Below, piece after piece: positions 44,435 to 57,387 of a DNA stretch of 64,000 bases (position 1 is its first letter; the number at the start of each line of letters is the position of its first letter). The notes under the pieces were generated by a model that was not told where the DNA came from, did not search any database, and worked only from the letters and a program-made list of their open reading frames with translations. Made by a program: the position numbers and the translations under genes. Origin of the DNA: SZUA-35 sp964351995. Its GTDB lineage: Bacteria; Actinomycetota; Acidimicrobiia; Acidimicrobiales; SZUA-35. The DNA lies in assembly GCA_964351995.1 (NCBI GenBank), contig CAYGQE010000014.1:1-64000 (forward strand), written 5' to 3'.

Positions 44435-45640
44435 TCAGCTGAGGCCAAGAGCCGACTTGAGCTCGTCAACCCGGTTCGTGCGCTCCCAGGTGAAAGCGTC
44501 GTCGCTACCCGGACGACCGAAATGCCCGTAGGCGGCAGTCTTGGAGTACATCGGCCGACGAAGGTCGAGGTCACGCAAGATGGCGGCCGGGCGGAGGTCG
44601 AAGACTTCGCTGACAGCATTGGCAATGGCCGTCGTGTCGACGGTCTCGGTGCCGAACGTCTCGACCATGACCGACATCGGGCGGGCCACACCAATGGCAT
44701 AGGCGACCTGGACTTCGCAACGGTCCGCAGCACCAGCGGCGACGACGTTCTTGGCAACCCAGCGAGTGGCGTAGGCAGCGGAACGGTCGACCTTCGAGGG
44801 GTCCTTGCCGGAGAACGCGCCGCCGCCGTGGCGAGCCGAGCCGCCATAGGTGTCGACGATGATCTTGCGACCGGTGAGGCCGGCGTCGCCGACGGGTCCA
44901 CCGATGACGAAGCGTCCGGTCGGGTTGACGAAGATCTCGAAGTCATCGTCAGCGAACTGCGCGGGAATGACCGGGCGAATGACGTGCTCGATGAGATCAG
45001 GGCGGATCATCGAGTCGCGATCGATGCCGTCATCGTGCTGGGTCGAGACGAGAACCGCCCGAAGCCGAACGGGCTTGCCGTTCTCGTAGTCGAACGTGAC
45101 CTGGGTCTTGCCGTCCGGGCGCAGGTACGGAATGGTGCCAGCTCGACGGACTTCAGCGAGTTGCTCGGCCATGCGGTGGGCGACGTGAATCGGCAACGGC
45201 ATGAGCTCCTCGGTCTCATTGCAGGCGTAGCCGAACATCATGCCCTGGTCGCCAGCACCTTGATCGTCGATCGCATCGCCGGTCGAACCGCCGGTGCGGA
45301 TCTCTTCTGACTTGTCGACGCCCTGGGCAATGTCAGCCGATTGCTCGTCGATCGCCACCATCACACCGCAGGTGTTGCCGTCGAAGCCATAGGCCTCACG
45401 GTCATACCCAATCCGGTTGATCGTCTTGCGGACGACGGAGGGAATGTCGACGTAACTGTCGGTGGTGATCTCGCCAGCGATGAACGCAAGGCCAGTGGTG
45501 ACCATTGTTTCGCACGCCACACGGCTCATGGGGTCCTGCTCGAGGAGCGCATCGAGGATGCTGTCCGAGATCTGGTCGGCCATCTTGTCCGGATGGCCTT
45601 CGGTGACCGATTCGGACGAGAAAGTGAAGTTGTCTGGCAC
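44435..45640 (-). CDS. metK: S-adenosylmethionine synthetase
   Basis: Makes SAM from methionine and ATP. The 401-residue protein has SESVTEGHPDK near the N-terminus (GHPDK 15-19), GDQGMMFGYA, and the P-loop-like GGGAFSGKDPSKVDRSAAY. The start is GTG, preceded by AGGAG. It follows coaBC by 103 bases and precedes priA, standard actinobacterial order. I looked for a SAM riboswitch in the gap and could not identify one. Confidence 0.97.
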   Translation of the reverse strand: MPDNFTFSSESVTEGHPDKMADQISDSILDALLEQDPMSRVACETMVTTGLAFIAGEITTDSYVDIPSVVRKTINRIGYDREAYGFDGNTCGVMVAIDEQSADIAQGVDKSEEIRTGGSTGDAIDDQGAGDQGMMFGYACNETEELMPLPIHVAHRMAEQLAEVRRAGTIPYLRPDGKTQVTFDYENGKPVRLRAVLVSTQHDDGIDRDSMIRPDLIEHVIRPVIPAQFADDDFEIFVNPTGRFVIGGPVGDAGLTGRKIIVDTYGGSARHGGGAFSGKDPSKVDRSAAYATRWVAKNVVAAGAADRCEVQVAYAIGVARPMSVMVETFGTETVDTTAIANAVSEVFDLRPAAILRDLDLRRPMYSKTAAYGHFGRPGSDDAFTWERTNRVDELKSALGLS

Positions 45641-45743
45641 AGGAGCTCCAGGGTTGGTGTCGAGAAAGATGGAAATCTAGCGAGTTCGAAGGCCAAGCAC
45701 CCTGATGGTGGATCGGTCGAGGCCCTCGTTGATCAAATGACGT

Positions 45744-46931
45744 TCATTGCTGGAGGGCCAGTGCTGCGTCGAGCACCGCATCGGCCACCGCCAGTTTCGA
45801 CATCGAGGGGTGAGATACAACGCCTGAACGGCTGACCATGCTGACCGTGTTGGTGTCGTGAGCGAAACCAGCCCCGGGGGCACTGACGTCGTTGGCCACG
45901 ATGAGATCGGCGTTCTTGCGTTCGAGCTTGGAGGTGGCGTGCTCCACAACATCAGACGTCTCGGCCGCAAAACCGACCAGGACCTGACCAGCAGGCTTCG
46001 ACGCTCCGAGCGCCGCCAAGATGTCGACCGTGCGCTCGAGTCGGATCTCGGGAACGCCGTCGGCCTTCTTGATCTTCCCCGCAGCCACTTCGACCGGGCG
46101 GAAGTCGGCAACGGCCGCTGCCATGATCACGATCGACGCTGACGACGCCGCCGACGTGACAGCGGTGTGCATCTCGGCGGCGGTTGCAACCGGGACGACC
46201 TCGACCCCCCGGGGGGATGGAAGGTGCACCGTCGACACGAGGGTGACCTGTGCGCCGCGGCGCGCCGCTGCGGTGGCGAGGGCGTATCCCTGCTTGCCCG
46301 TCGAGCGGTTGCCGATGAATCGGACGGGATCGAGCGATTCGCGAGTTCCACCGGCGGAAATCACGATCGATTGGCCGGCGAGGTCGTTTGCGCCGAGTGC
46401 CAGTTCGAGCGCCTCGACGACCGCTTCCGGGGCGGCCAGGCGGCCCTTGCCGATGTCGCCACCGGCGAGACGCCCCTCCTCGGGCGGCACGATCACCACA
46501 CCACGATCTGCCAATACGGCAAGGTTCTCCTCGACCGCAGGGTGCTCCCACATCTCGGTGTGCATGGCAGGGCAGATGACGACAGGTGCTTCGGTGGCGA
46601 TGAGCGTCGCTGACAACAGGTCGGCCGATCGCCCGGTGCGGTAGTCAGAGATGATCCGAGCTGTTGCTGGGCAGACCACAATGGCATCGCAGGTCTGCCC
46701 GAGCTTGGTGTGCGGGATTGGATCGCTGTCGTGCCAGAGCGATGTCTTGGGTCGCTCGGACGCAAGCGCAGTGAACGTTGTGGCGCCCACCATGTTGAGG
46801 GCTGCGTCAGTCAGGATCGGGATGACATGCGCGCCGGCATCAACCAAGCGTCGACAGACCTCAATGGATTTGTAGGCGGCGATGCCACCGGTGACCCCGA
46901 GGACGATTCGCTTGCCCTCGAGTGCAGACAC
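45744..46931 (-). CDS. coaBC: Phosphopantothenoylcysteine decarboxylase/synthetase
   Basis: Two steps of coenzyme A synthesis in one 395-residue protein: CoaC decarboxylase (1-180, FMN flavoprotein) with His74 in PIPHTKLG, and CoaB ligase (186-395) with SAGGTRESLDPVRFIGNRS. The decarboxylase motif reads PAMHTEMW, with His124 where E. coli has Asn. I believe the same substitution occurs in other actinobacteria, from memory. The gene follows rpoZ closely. Confidence 0.95.
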   Translation of the reverse strand: MSALEGKRIVLGVTGGIAAYKSIEVCRRLVDAGAHVIPILTDAALNMVGATTFTALASERPKTSLWHDSDPIPHTKLGQTCDAIVVCPATARIISDYRTGRSADLLSATLIATEAPVVICPAMHTEMWEHPAVEENLAVLADRGVVIVPPEEGRLAGGDIGKGRLAAPEAVVEALELALGANDLAGQSIVISAGGTRESLDPVRFIGNRSTGKQGYALATAAARRGAQVTLVSTVHLPSPRGVEVVPVATAAEMHTAVTSAASSASIVIMAAAVADFRPVEVAAGKIKKADGVPEIRLERTVDILAALGASKPAGQVLVGFAAETSDVVEHATSKLERKNADLIVANDVSAPGAGFAHDTNTVSMVSRSGVVSHPSMSKLAVADAVLDAALALQQ

Positions 46932-46939
46932 GGGCCTGA

Positions 46940-47221
46940 TCAGGCAGCGTCGTCAGCGTCGGCTGCAGCTTCGGGATCGGGCCGGACGGGCACGATCTTG
47001 TCAGCAGCAATCTCTTCGAAGGCAATCGACAGCGGCTTACGAGCCACCGAGGTCACCTGCGGGGGTATGCGAGCACCGATGCCCTCGTTCAACTGCCCGA
47101 AGTAAGCATTGATCTCGCGAGCGCGAGTCGACGCCAGCGTGCAGAGTCCAAACTTCGAACCAGCGCGGTCCATCAGTCCTTCGACTTCCGGGGACATCAT
47201 CGAGTCATACATTTCGGCCAT
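46940..47221 (-). CDS. rpoZ: RNA polymerase omega subunit
   Basis: Small subunit that helps assemble RNA polymerase. The 93-residue protein has the omega pattern SKFGLCTLASTRAREINAYF and PPQVTSVARKPLSIAFEEIA, then an acidic tail. I chose the ATG giving MAEMYDSMMS, which lies within the last 17 bases of gmk, so translation is probably coupled. Omega normally sits next to gmk. Confidence 0.95.
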   Translation of the reverse strand: MAEMYDSMMSPEVEGLMDRAGSKFGLCTLASTRAREINAYFGQLNEGIGARIPPQVTSVARKPLSIAFEEIAADKIVPVRPDPEAAADADDAA

Positions 47222-47777
47222 TGGTGGCACCTCCGAAGTGGCTGAGTATAAGGGCGTCGAGGTCCGCGACGGTGCGATCCAGCTGGTCATTCACAATGGT
47301 CTTGGCGCCGAGCTCGGCTGCCGCACCCTCTTCCTCCGCCGCTTTCCGCATCCGTGCCGCAACTTTGTCGGCTGGATCACCGCGCCCGGTCAGCCGTTTG
47401 TGCTGTTCCTCCGCCGACGGAGCAATCAAGAACACGAGCAGAGCGTCCGGCTCGAGAGACGCGACCTGTCGAGCTCCTTGGACGTCGATCTCGTAGATCA
47501 GGATCTTGCCGTCGGGGGCGTCGGGCGTGGGTGTCCCGTAGTAGTTCCCGAGAAACTCGGCATGCTCGACGAATCCGCCATCAGCGATCCGGGCCTCGAA
47601 TGTCGCTGGGGTCACGAAGTTGTAGGCGTCTTCTGCCTCGCCTGGGCGACGTTCTCGCGTGGTCCACGAACGACTGAGCCAGTAGCGGTCGCTGACCTCG
47701 ACCAACTTGGCCACCACGGTGCCTTTACCAACACCACCCGGCCCGGAGACGACGACGATGTCAGCTGCATGCGTCAC
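47205..47777 (-). CDS. gmk: Guanylate kinase
   Basis: Converts GMP to GDP. The 190-residue protein has the P-loop VVSGPGGVGKGTVV (about 9-22), TTRERRPGE for GMP, and IYEIDVQGARQV. The start is GTG at 47777, six bases after mihF. Its 3' end overlaps rpoZ by 17 bases. Confidence 0.96.
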   Translation of the reverse strand: MTHAADIVVVSGPGGVGKGTVVAKLVEVSDRYWLSRSWTTRERRPGEAEDAYNFVTPATFEARIADGGFVEHAEFLGNYYGTPTPDAPDGKILIYEIDVQGARQVASLEPDALLVFLIAPSAEEQHKRLTGRGDPADKVAARMRKAAEEEGAAAELGAKTIVNDQLDRTVADLDALILSHFGGATNGRNV

Positions 47778-47783
47778 GAGCGG

Positions 47784-48098
47784 TCAACCGAAAGCTTCGA
47801 GCAACGCAGCCCGTTGCCGATCGCCGAGTCCAGCGATGCGACGCGAATCGGCGATACCGATCTCTTCCATCGTGCGACGAGCTGAGACCTTGCCAACACC
47901 GGGAAGTGACTCGATGACAGCAAGAACTTTGATCTTGGCGATGATTGGATCAGCGGCGGCCTGGTCGAACAGCTCCGGGAGTGTGACCGAGCCCATCTTG
48001 AGCCTGGCCTTCACCTCGGCCCGAACTCGACGAGCGATCGCAGCCTTCTCCAACGCAGCCGCACGTTGTTCATCTGTCAATTTTGGAGGAATGGCCAT
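47784..48098 (-). CDS. mihF: Actinobacterial integration host factor
   Basis: Nucleoid protein that bends DNA. The 104-residue basic protein has the mIHF pattern: a helical start with LTDEQRAAALEKAAIARR, then LPGVGKVSARRTMEEIGI, the helix-two-turn-helix DNA-binding core. Its presence is a strong actinobacterial marker. It lies between pyrF and gmk, the conserved arrangement. Confidence 0.97.
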   Translation of the reverse strand: MAIPPKLTDEQRAAALEKAAIARRVRAEVKARLKMGSVTLPELFDQAAADPIIAKIKVLAVIESLPGVGKVSARRTMEEIGIADSRRIAGLGDRQRAALLEAFG

Positions 48099-48115
48099 CG
48101 GATGAATCTATCCCC

Positions 48116-48871
48116 TCAAAGGTCGGCGAACAGCGCAGCAGCCGCGGCACGGGGATCTTCGGCCAGCGTGACCGCACGGCCGATCACCAGGAGATCCGCC
48201 CCGGCGTCGAGGGCCTCGACTGGTGTGACGGCTTTCGGCTGATCGTGACGGTCTGCGCCAGCGGCGCGAATGCCCGGAACGACGCGCTTGGTTCGCGGCG
48301 CCATTTCGCCAATGTCCTTCATGTCGGAGGCAGCGCAGACGATGCCGCCGCACCCAGACTCGACGGCGAGACGAAGGCGGTACGGGACGATGTGCTCTGG
48401 TGCGTCGGCATCGGAGGTGAGGACGGTGATGGCGAGTGCCATCGGGTCGGGAAGCCCCGCACTGCGGGCGCCCTCCATCAGACCTTCGACACCAGCCTTC
48501 AGCATCGGGCCACCACCTTGAGCGTGCATGGTGAGGTAGCTCACACCGAGAGCACCGGCGACCTTGGCCGCTTTGTGCACCGTGGTGGGAATGTCGTGCA
48601 GCTTGAGATCGAGGAAGACGTCATAGCCGTTGTCGAACAACGCCCCGATGACGTCAGGACCTGCGGCGGTGAAGAGTTCGAGACCGACTTTCGCCACACC
48701 AAACCACGGCGTCATCTGTCGAGCCAGCCGATTTGCCAGGACCAAGTCGTCGACATCGAGCGCCAACGCCATCTTCGACTTCAACGCAGCTGGAAGTCCT
48801 GCAACGGGTTCAGCGGACGGCTCGTCAGATAGCGCGGCATCGGGTGGAGTAGTTCCGGATGCTTCGGTCAC
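48116..48871 (-). CDS. pyrF: Orotidine 5'-phosphate decarboxylase
   Basis: Last step of UMP synthesis. The 251-residue protein has the active-site DLKLHDIPTTV with the Asp-Lys-Asp triad and MALALDV at the first strand, and it ends with GADLLVIGRAVTLAEDP. About 27 flexible residues precede the barrel. I chose the GTG at 48871 with AGGAG six bases before it. It follows pyrD by 68 bases. Confidence 0.95.
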   Translation of the reverse strand: MTEASGTTPPDAALSDEPSAEPVAGLPAALKSKMALALDVDDLVLANRLARQMTPWFGVAKVGLELFTAAGPDVIGALFDNGYDVFLDLKLHDIPTTVHKAAKVAGALGVSYLTMHAQGGGPMLKAGVEGLMEGARSAGLPDPMALAITVLTSDADAPEHIVPYRLRLAVESGCGGIVCAASDMKDIGEMAPRTKRVVPGIRAAGADRHDQPKAVTPVEALDAGADLLVIGRAVTLAEDPRAAAAALFADL

Positions 48872-48939
48872 GTTTGCTCCTTGGTCGGGCGATGAGCCCA
48901 TTGGTTGCACGGCGACTTGCTGCCGGTGGTGGCAGGTGT

Positions 48940-49904
48940 TCAATAGCGAGCGGCGCCGATGAGGTCGCCGAAGCGGCGAACCCGATGTTTAGCGCACCAG
49001 CGAGGCAGATCGGTGGTTAGTCGGCCGCAGGTGGTCGGATCGTTGAAGGTAGCCGTACCGACCTGTACGGCGCTGGCGCCCACAAGTGCAAACTCGATCA
49101 CGTCTTCGATGGTGGCCACACCACCGGCCGCCACGATGGGAAGCGTGGGGTGAGCTGCTCGAACATCAGCAACTGCTTTGACAGCAAGCGGATGGATGGC
49201 GGGACCGGACACTCCCCCAGCTCGACCCGGACCTCGACCGTCGAGACCTGCTCCGATGCGAGGGCGACGAGTGATGGGATCGATCGACAGGCCGAAGTAG
49301 GTGTTCGAAATGGTCACCGCTTCTGCACCAGCGTCGTGCGCCGCGCCAGCGATATCGGCCAGAGTCGGCCCCACGTTCGGGCTGAGCTTCGCCCACCGTG
49401 GACGACCGCAGGCCTCTGTCGCTGAGATCACCTCTTCGGTCAGTGCGCAGGAGTGAGCGAAGAGTTCGTTGCCGTGCTCGGTATTCGGGCACGAGATGTT
49501 CACCTCGACCGCAGCGACGGAGACGGGGGCATCGGCCAGCATCTCGGCAGCACGTCGATAGTCCTCCACTGTCCCGCCCCAGATCGACGCGATCACCGTG
49601 GCCCCCGTCGCCTCGAGATCGGGAAGCTCCTCAGTGAGCCAGCGTTCGACGCCAGGTCCCTGGAGCCCGACCGAATTGATCATCCCGGACGGGGTCTGAT
49701 GGACCCGTACCGGTGGGTTGCCATCCCATGGGTAGGGAGCCAGCGACTTGACCACCACGGCGCCCAGTGTCGACAGGTCGAAGTACGCAGCCAGCTCGGC
49801 ACCGTGACCCGCAGTGCCAGCAGCGGTCATGATCGGTGACGTCAGCGCCACCGACCCGACCATGGTCGACACGTCGACGGCATCGACTCCCGAACGACCG
49901 AACA

Positions 49905-49905
<1 letters not shown>
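48940..49905 (-). CDS. pyrD: Dihydroorotate dehydrogenase, class 1B-like
   Basis: Oxidises dihydroorotate to orotate using FMN. The 321-residue protein shows VEVNISCPNTEHG with the catalytic cysteine of class 1 enzymes, AKLSPNV, and VAAGGVATIEDVIEF for FMN phosphate. Class 1B enzymes work with PyrK, the electron-transfer subunit, but no pyrK lies in this operon. Its ATG shares one base with the carB stop. Confidence 0.94.
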
Positions 49906-53266
<3,361 letters not shown>

Positions 53267-53267
<1 letters not shown>

Positions 53268-54454
53268 CAGTGGGACTCGTTCGTGTTGGAAGTGCTGCTG
53301 GTGGCGTCGCTGGCCGACATGAGCTGCTCGAAACGATCGAACAGATAGGCCGAGTCGTGCGGACCTGGACTGGCTTCGGGATGGTGCTGCACACTGAAGG
53401 CTCGCTCGCCCCGAACCGCCATGCCTTCGCACACCCCGTCGTTCAAGTTGACGTGGGTGACGTCGGCCTTGTCGGCGATCGACTCGGCGGTGACGGCAAA
53501 GTTGTGGTTCTGGCTGGTGATCTCGACCTTCCCGGTGGTCTGATCCATCACCGGGTGGTTGGCACCGTGGTGGCCGAACGGCAGCTTCTCGATCGAGCCG
53601 CCGATCGCAAGTGACAGCAACTGGTGGCCGAGACAAATGCCGAACAGCGGCGTGGTGCCGACCAACTTGCCGATCGATTCCACCGCGTACGGAACCGTCT
53701 CTGGGTCGCCGGGTCCGTTGGACAAGAAGATGCCGTCGGGATGACGAGCGAGCACGTCATCCGCCGACGTTGATGCGGGCACGACCTCGACCGAAGCGAA
53801 ACGACCGAGATGGGCCAGGATGTTCTCCTTGATGCCGAAGTCGTAGGCCACGATGCTGCGAACCCCAACCGCCGGTTCCAAGCCGACTCGGTAGGCCTCC
53901 GGCGTGCTCACCTGAGCGACAAGGTCGATGCCGCTGGTGCCGGGTTCTGCCAGCGCAGCTGCAGCGAGTTCGTCGATGGACGTCGCTTCCGGACCCTCGA
54001 TGGCGCCGAACGCACCTGGCATGGCACCGGCGTCGCGCAGCAAGCGAGTCAGGCGACGGGTGTCGATTCCGGCGATGCCAGGCATGGCATGGCGCAGCAG
54101 AAAGTCCGACAGGTGCTCTTCGGCCCGGTAGTTGGAGTGACGACGAGCGAGATCCCTGACGATGACGCCACGGGCGAAGGTGCCGCTGCTCTCGTCATCG
54201 TTGGCTGTTGTTCCGTAGTTGCCGATGTGGGGATAGGTGAAGGTGATGATCTGCCCGGCGTACGAAGGGTCGGTCACGATCTCCTGGTAGCCGCTGAGCG
54301 CGGTGTTGAAGACGACCTCACCCCTGCCAATACCAGCAGCACCGATCGCCTCACCTTCGAACACACTGCCGTCGGCCAACACGAGCGCTGCGGCTCGGAT
54401 GGGCACGGGTTCTGACGCCACGCGGGCATCGACGGTGACTCCTTCACTCATCAT
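53267..54454 (-). CDS. carA: Carbamoyl-phosphate synthase small chain
   Basis: Glutamine amidotransferase subunit that delivers ammonia to CarB. The 395-residue protein has an N-terminal CarA domain (about 15-175) and a class I glutaminase (about 200-380) with the nucleophile in FGICLGHQLLSL and the His/Glu dyad in HHPEASPGPHD. Two adjacent ATG codons are possible; the first (54454) overlaps the pyrC stop by four bases. The frame stays open far upstream inside pyrC, but without family match. Confidence 0.96.
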
Positions 54455-55764
54455 CGGGTTGCCTCTCCGTTCTCTACGACGACCTCGCCGTTGTGGATCG
54501 TGTGCCGGACTCGTCCGACCAGTTCGCGTCCCTCGAAGGGGGTGTTGTTGGCCTTGCTGGCCATGTCGGTACCCGACACGGTCCAACGATGAGCGGGATC
54601 GATGACAGCAAGATTGGCGGCGTTGCCGACCTCGACCGGGAGACCATGGGTCTCGCTGAGTCCACCGATCACGGCCGGTTGCCAGCTGAGCATCGGGAGG
54701 ATGTCGACCAATTCCATGTCGAGTTCGGCCATTGCAACGGCCAGCGCTGTCTCGAGGCCGAGCATGCCGGGGGGCGCCTCGTCGAACGGACGGTCTTTGC
54801 TGTCGGGAGTGTGCGGTGCGTGATCGGTGGCGATGGCATCGATCGTTCCGTCGCGGAGCCCGGCCTTGATCGCGTCGACGTCGGCTTGAGTCCGCAGCGG
54901 TGGGTGGACTTTGAAGTTGGCGTTGTAGTCGGCACAGCACGCATCGGTGAGCGTGAAGTGATGCGGTGTCGCTTCGGCAGTGACCGGCAGGCCACCGGCC
55001 TTGGCCGCCCTGACCATGGCAACGCTGCCGGCGGTTGACAGGTGCTGGAAGTGCACCCGCACGTTGGTCAGCCGAGCCAAGGCGATGTCGCGCATGACCA
55101 TCAGCTCCTCGGCTTCGGAGGGCTGACCACCCAGGCCGAGGCGGCTTGACCATTCGCCCTCGTGCATCACGCCACCGATGCTGAGCGCCGTCACCTCGCA
55201 GTGCTGTGAGAGCACGATCGGTACTCCGTCGTCGGTGTCGAGGCTGCCGGCGTATTCGAGGGCTCGGCGCATGAACATGTCGTCCTGCACTCCGGTGCCG
55301 TCATCGGTGAACATCCGGACACCAAGAGCCGCAAGCTCGCCCATGGGGGTGAGTTGCTCGCCCGCTCGGCCCATGCTGATCGCCGCTGATGGCTTGACAG
55401 TGCACAGAGCGGTTCGTCCGAGCTCGATCACCTGGCTGATGACCGCCGGATCATCCATACACGGGTCGGTGTTCGGCATGGCGACGACTGCGGTGAAGCC
55501 ACCCTTGGCCGCAGCTCGGCTGGCGGTTTCGATGGTCTCAGCTGCCTCGTTGCCCGGCTCGCGCATGTGCACGTGGAGGTCGACGAATCCGGGTGTGATG
55601 ACACATCCTGTCGCATCAAGGGTTCGATCACCCCTCGACTGGTCAACCCTGAGTTCGGGTCCGACCTCGGTGATGAGTCCAGTTGCGTCGTCAACGACGA
55701 CGTCGCCAGACCGCTCACCGGTCTGATCGAGAATGCGGCCGCCTTTGATCACGGTGGTGGTCAC
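54451..55764 (-). CDS. pyrC: Dihydroorotase
   Basis: Cyclises carbamoyl aspartate to dihydroorotate. The 437-residue protein is the class I form: GFVDLHVHMREPG (metal histidines), TAEATPHHFTLTD, and IATDHAPHT with the catalytic aspartate. The GTG start has GGAG seven bases before it and overlaps the pyrB stop by four bases. Confidence 0.96.
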   Translation of the reverse strand: MTTTVIKGGRILDQTGERSGDVVVDDATGLITEVGPELRVDQSRGDRTLDATGCVITPGFVDLHVHMREPGNEAAETIETASRAAAKGGFTAVVAMPNTDPCMDDPAVISQVIELGRTALCTVKPSAAISMGRAGEQLTPMGELAALGVRMFTDDGTGVQDDMFMRRALEYAGSLDTDDGVPIVLSQHCEVTALSIGGVMHEGEWSSRLGLGGQPSEAEELMVMRDIALARLTNVRVHFQHLSTAGSVAMVRAAKAGGLPVTAEATPHHFTLTDACCADYNANFKVHPPLRTQADVDAIKAGLRDGTIDAIATDHAPHTPDSKDRPFDEAPPGMLGLETALAVAMAELDMELVDILPMLSWQPAVIGGLSETHGLPVEVGNAANLAVIDPAHRWTVSGTDMASKANNTPFEGRELVGRVRHTIHNGEVVVENGEATR

Positions 55765-56690
55765 GAGAGTTCTCCTTCGAATTGGCCAGGCCCGAGGGCA
55801 CTGAAGAGGACAGCCATCCGCACCGGGATGCCTGCGCTGACTTGGTCGAGTACGACACTGCGGGCATCATCGGCGACCTCGGGGTCGATCTCGACACCAC
55901 GATTCATGGGCCCGGGGTGCATGACGAGCGCATCGGGACGCAGCCGAGCGGCACGTTCCACCGTCAGCCCGTACAACGTTCGGTATTCACGAACGGAGGG
56001 AAAGAGCGCATCATTGATTCGCTCGTTCTGGATCCGGAGCATGTAGGCGACATCGAGATCACCAATGATCTCATCGAGGCTCGCTGCCACCTCGACGGGC
56101 CAGCCAACGAGCGAGGCTGGCAGCAGTGTGCGAGGAGCTACGAGCGTGACTCGAGCACCGAGAGCGCTGAACGCCTGCGCATTCGAGCGAGCGACCCGAG
56201 AGTGCATGATGTCTCCACAGAGAGCGATGTGCTTGCCCTCGAGCGTGCCAAGCCGTTCCCGGATGGTGAACGAGTCCAGCAGCGCCTGGGTTGGATGCTG
56301 ATGCCAGCCATCGCCAGCGTTGATCACCGACGCATCGGTCCACTGCGTGACTTGTTGCGGCGTGCCCGAGCTGCGATGCCGGATCACGATGGCATCGACG
56401 CCCATCGCCGAGATGGTCTCGATGGTGTCCCGAAGCGACTCGCCTTTGTTCAGCGACGACGCCGAGGCAGAGAAGTTGACGACGTCGGCGCTCAGGCGCC
56501 GAGCAGCCAGATCGAAACTGCTTCTGGTACGAGTGGAGTCTTCGAAGAACGCCAGCACGACGGTCTTCCCTCGCAGCGCCGGGACCTTGGGCACGTCACG
56601 CTGCTGAACGGTGGCGAAGTTCCTTGCGAGATCGAGAATGGTCAGCATCTGGTCAGCATCGAGATCTTCGATGGAGAGAAGATGACGCAT
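55761..56690 (-). CDS. pyrB: Aspartate carbamoyltransferase catalytic chain
   Basis: Commits carbamoyl phosphate to pyrimidine synthesis. The 309-residue protein has FFEDSTRTRSSF for carbamoyl phosphate, HPTQALLD, and HPGPMNRGVEI near the C-terminus. No pyrI regulatory chain is present, as usual in actinobacteria. It lies two bases from pyrR. Confidence 0.97.
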   Translation of the reverse strand: MRHLLSIEDLDADQMLTILDLARNFATVQQRDVPKVPALRGKTVVLAFFEDSTRTRSSFDLAARRLSADVVNFSASASSLNKGESLRDTIETISAMGVDAIVIRHRSSGTPQQVTQWTDASVINAGDGWHQHPTQALLDSFTIRERLGTLEGKHIALCGDIMHSRVARSNAQAFSALGARVTLVAPRTLLPASLVGWPVEVAASLDEIIGDLDVAYMLRIQNERINDALFPSVREYRTLYGLTVERAARLRPDALVMHPGPMNRGVEIDPEVADDARSVVLDQVSAGIPVRMAVLFSALGPGQFEGELS

Positions 56691-56692
56691 CC

Positions 56693-57196
56693 CTACTTTT
56701 CCATCTCGCCGATGTCGACACCGTCGATCGTGGCGTTGATGGCTTCGTCGGCACGAGTGGGCAGGTTCTTCCCCACGAAGTCGGGCCTGATCGGCACCTC
56801 GCGGTGGCCTCGATCGATCATCACGGCCAGTTGAACCGCTCGCGGCCTGCCCTGGTCGATCAATGCGTCGAGCGCGGCCCGGATCGTTCGCCCGGTGTAG
56901 AGCACATCATCGACGAGGACCACGACCTGCCTGGCGATGTCGAATGGCACATCGGTGGTGGCTTCGGGGAGTACCGGGCGCAGATTGATGTCGTCTCGGT
57001 AAAAGGCAACATCGAGTTTGCCGAGAGGCACTTCGATTCCTTCGATGTCGGCCAGCGAGGCGCAGAGCGCTTCAGCGAAGGGAACACCTCCGGTCTGCAG
57101 TCCCACCACCACGACATCGGCAAGACCCTCATTGCGTTCGATGATCTCGTGCGCCATTCGCCGGACGGCTCGCCGGACCGCGTCAGCGTCCAGCAC
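56693..57196 (-). CDS. pyrR: PyrR, pyr operon attenuator protein
   Basis: RNA-binding regulator that responds to UMP and PRPP; it may also act as uracil phosphoribosyltransferase. The 167-residue protein has the PRPP motif VVLVDDVLYTGRT (about 92-104) and the opening VLDADAVRRAVRRMAHEIIERN that aligns with Bacillus PyrR. I chose the GTG at 57196, with AGGA seven bases before it, because an earlier TTG in frame would place a transcription terminator inside the coding region and add 21 residues unlike the family. It is the first gene of the operon. Confidence 0.93.
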   Translation of the reverse strand: MLDADAVRRAVRRMAHEIIERNEGLADVVVVGLQTGGVPFAEALCASLADIEGIEVPLGKLDVAFYRDDINLRPVLPEATTDVPFDIARQVVVLVDDVLYTGRTIRAALDALIDQGRPRAVQLAVMIDRGHREVPIRPDFVGKNLPTRADEAINATIDGVDIGEMEK

Positions 57197-57211
57197 CTGG
57201 TTCCTGGCAAC

Positions 57212-57235
57212 AAAAACGCCCCCATACGGGGGCGT
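57212..57235 (-). terminator. pyr attenuator terminator
   Basis: On the minus strand ACGCCCCC, loop GTAT, GGGGGCGT, followed by TTTTTG: an 8-bp GC-rich stem with a T tract 16 bases before the pyrR start. It overlaps the possible antiterminator partner, so it fits an attenuator. Confidence 0.9.
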
Positions 57236-57272
57236 ACGTCGGCGTTCGCGTTCAGCCAAAGGATGTCCTCTC

Positions 57273-57296
57273 AGTCCGTATGAGCCTCTCGGGACT
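57273..57296 (-). promoter_or_regulatory. PyrR-binding RNA hairpin of the pyr leader
   Basis: AGTCCCGAGAGGCT (57283-57296) matches the known PyrR loop pattern AGUCC-N-GAGAGGCU. AGTCC pairs with GGACT (57273-57277) to form the stem. Within the loop, CTCATACGG (57276-57284) can instead pair with CCGTATGGG of the terminator (57221-57229), 9 bp with one G-U, giving an antiterminator. PyrR bound with UMP would hold the loop and let the terminator form. Confidence 0.85.
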
Positions 57297-57323
57297 CACT
57301 TCACGGGTCTTCTGCCGAGGTCG

Positions 57324-57329
57324 ATCTTA
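57324..57329 (-). promoter_or_regulatory. Candidate -10 of the pyr promoter
   Basis: TAAGAT on the minus strand lies about 28 bases before the PyrR-binding hairpin, at the place expected for an attenuated leader. The -35 (GTGTGA, 17 bases upstream) is weak. Confidence 0.35.
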
Positions 57330-57387
57330 GGAGCCGGGCCACGGACTCACACGAGAAATCCCGACAGGACCCCAAGTGCCGACAGCG

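Noticed and set aside
44449..44946. N-terminal extension of priA across metK
   Set aside because: It lies inside the certain metK gene in another frame and translates to Ser/Arg/Pro-rich sequence with no family match.
45641..45743. SAM riboswitch before metK
   Set aside because: The gap of 103 bases has no stem arrangement that I recognise from SAM-I, SAM-II or SAM-IV aptamers.
54455..55153. N-terminal extension of carA across pyrC
   Set aside because: Arg/His-rich translation in another frame of pyrC; CarA homology starts at the ATG overlapping the pyrC stop.
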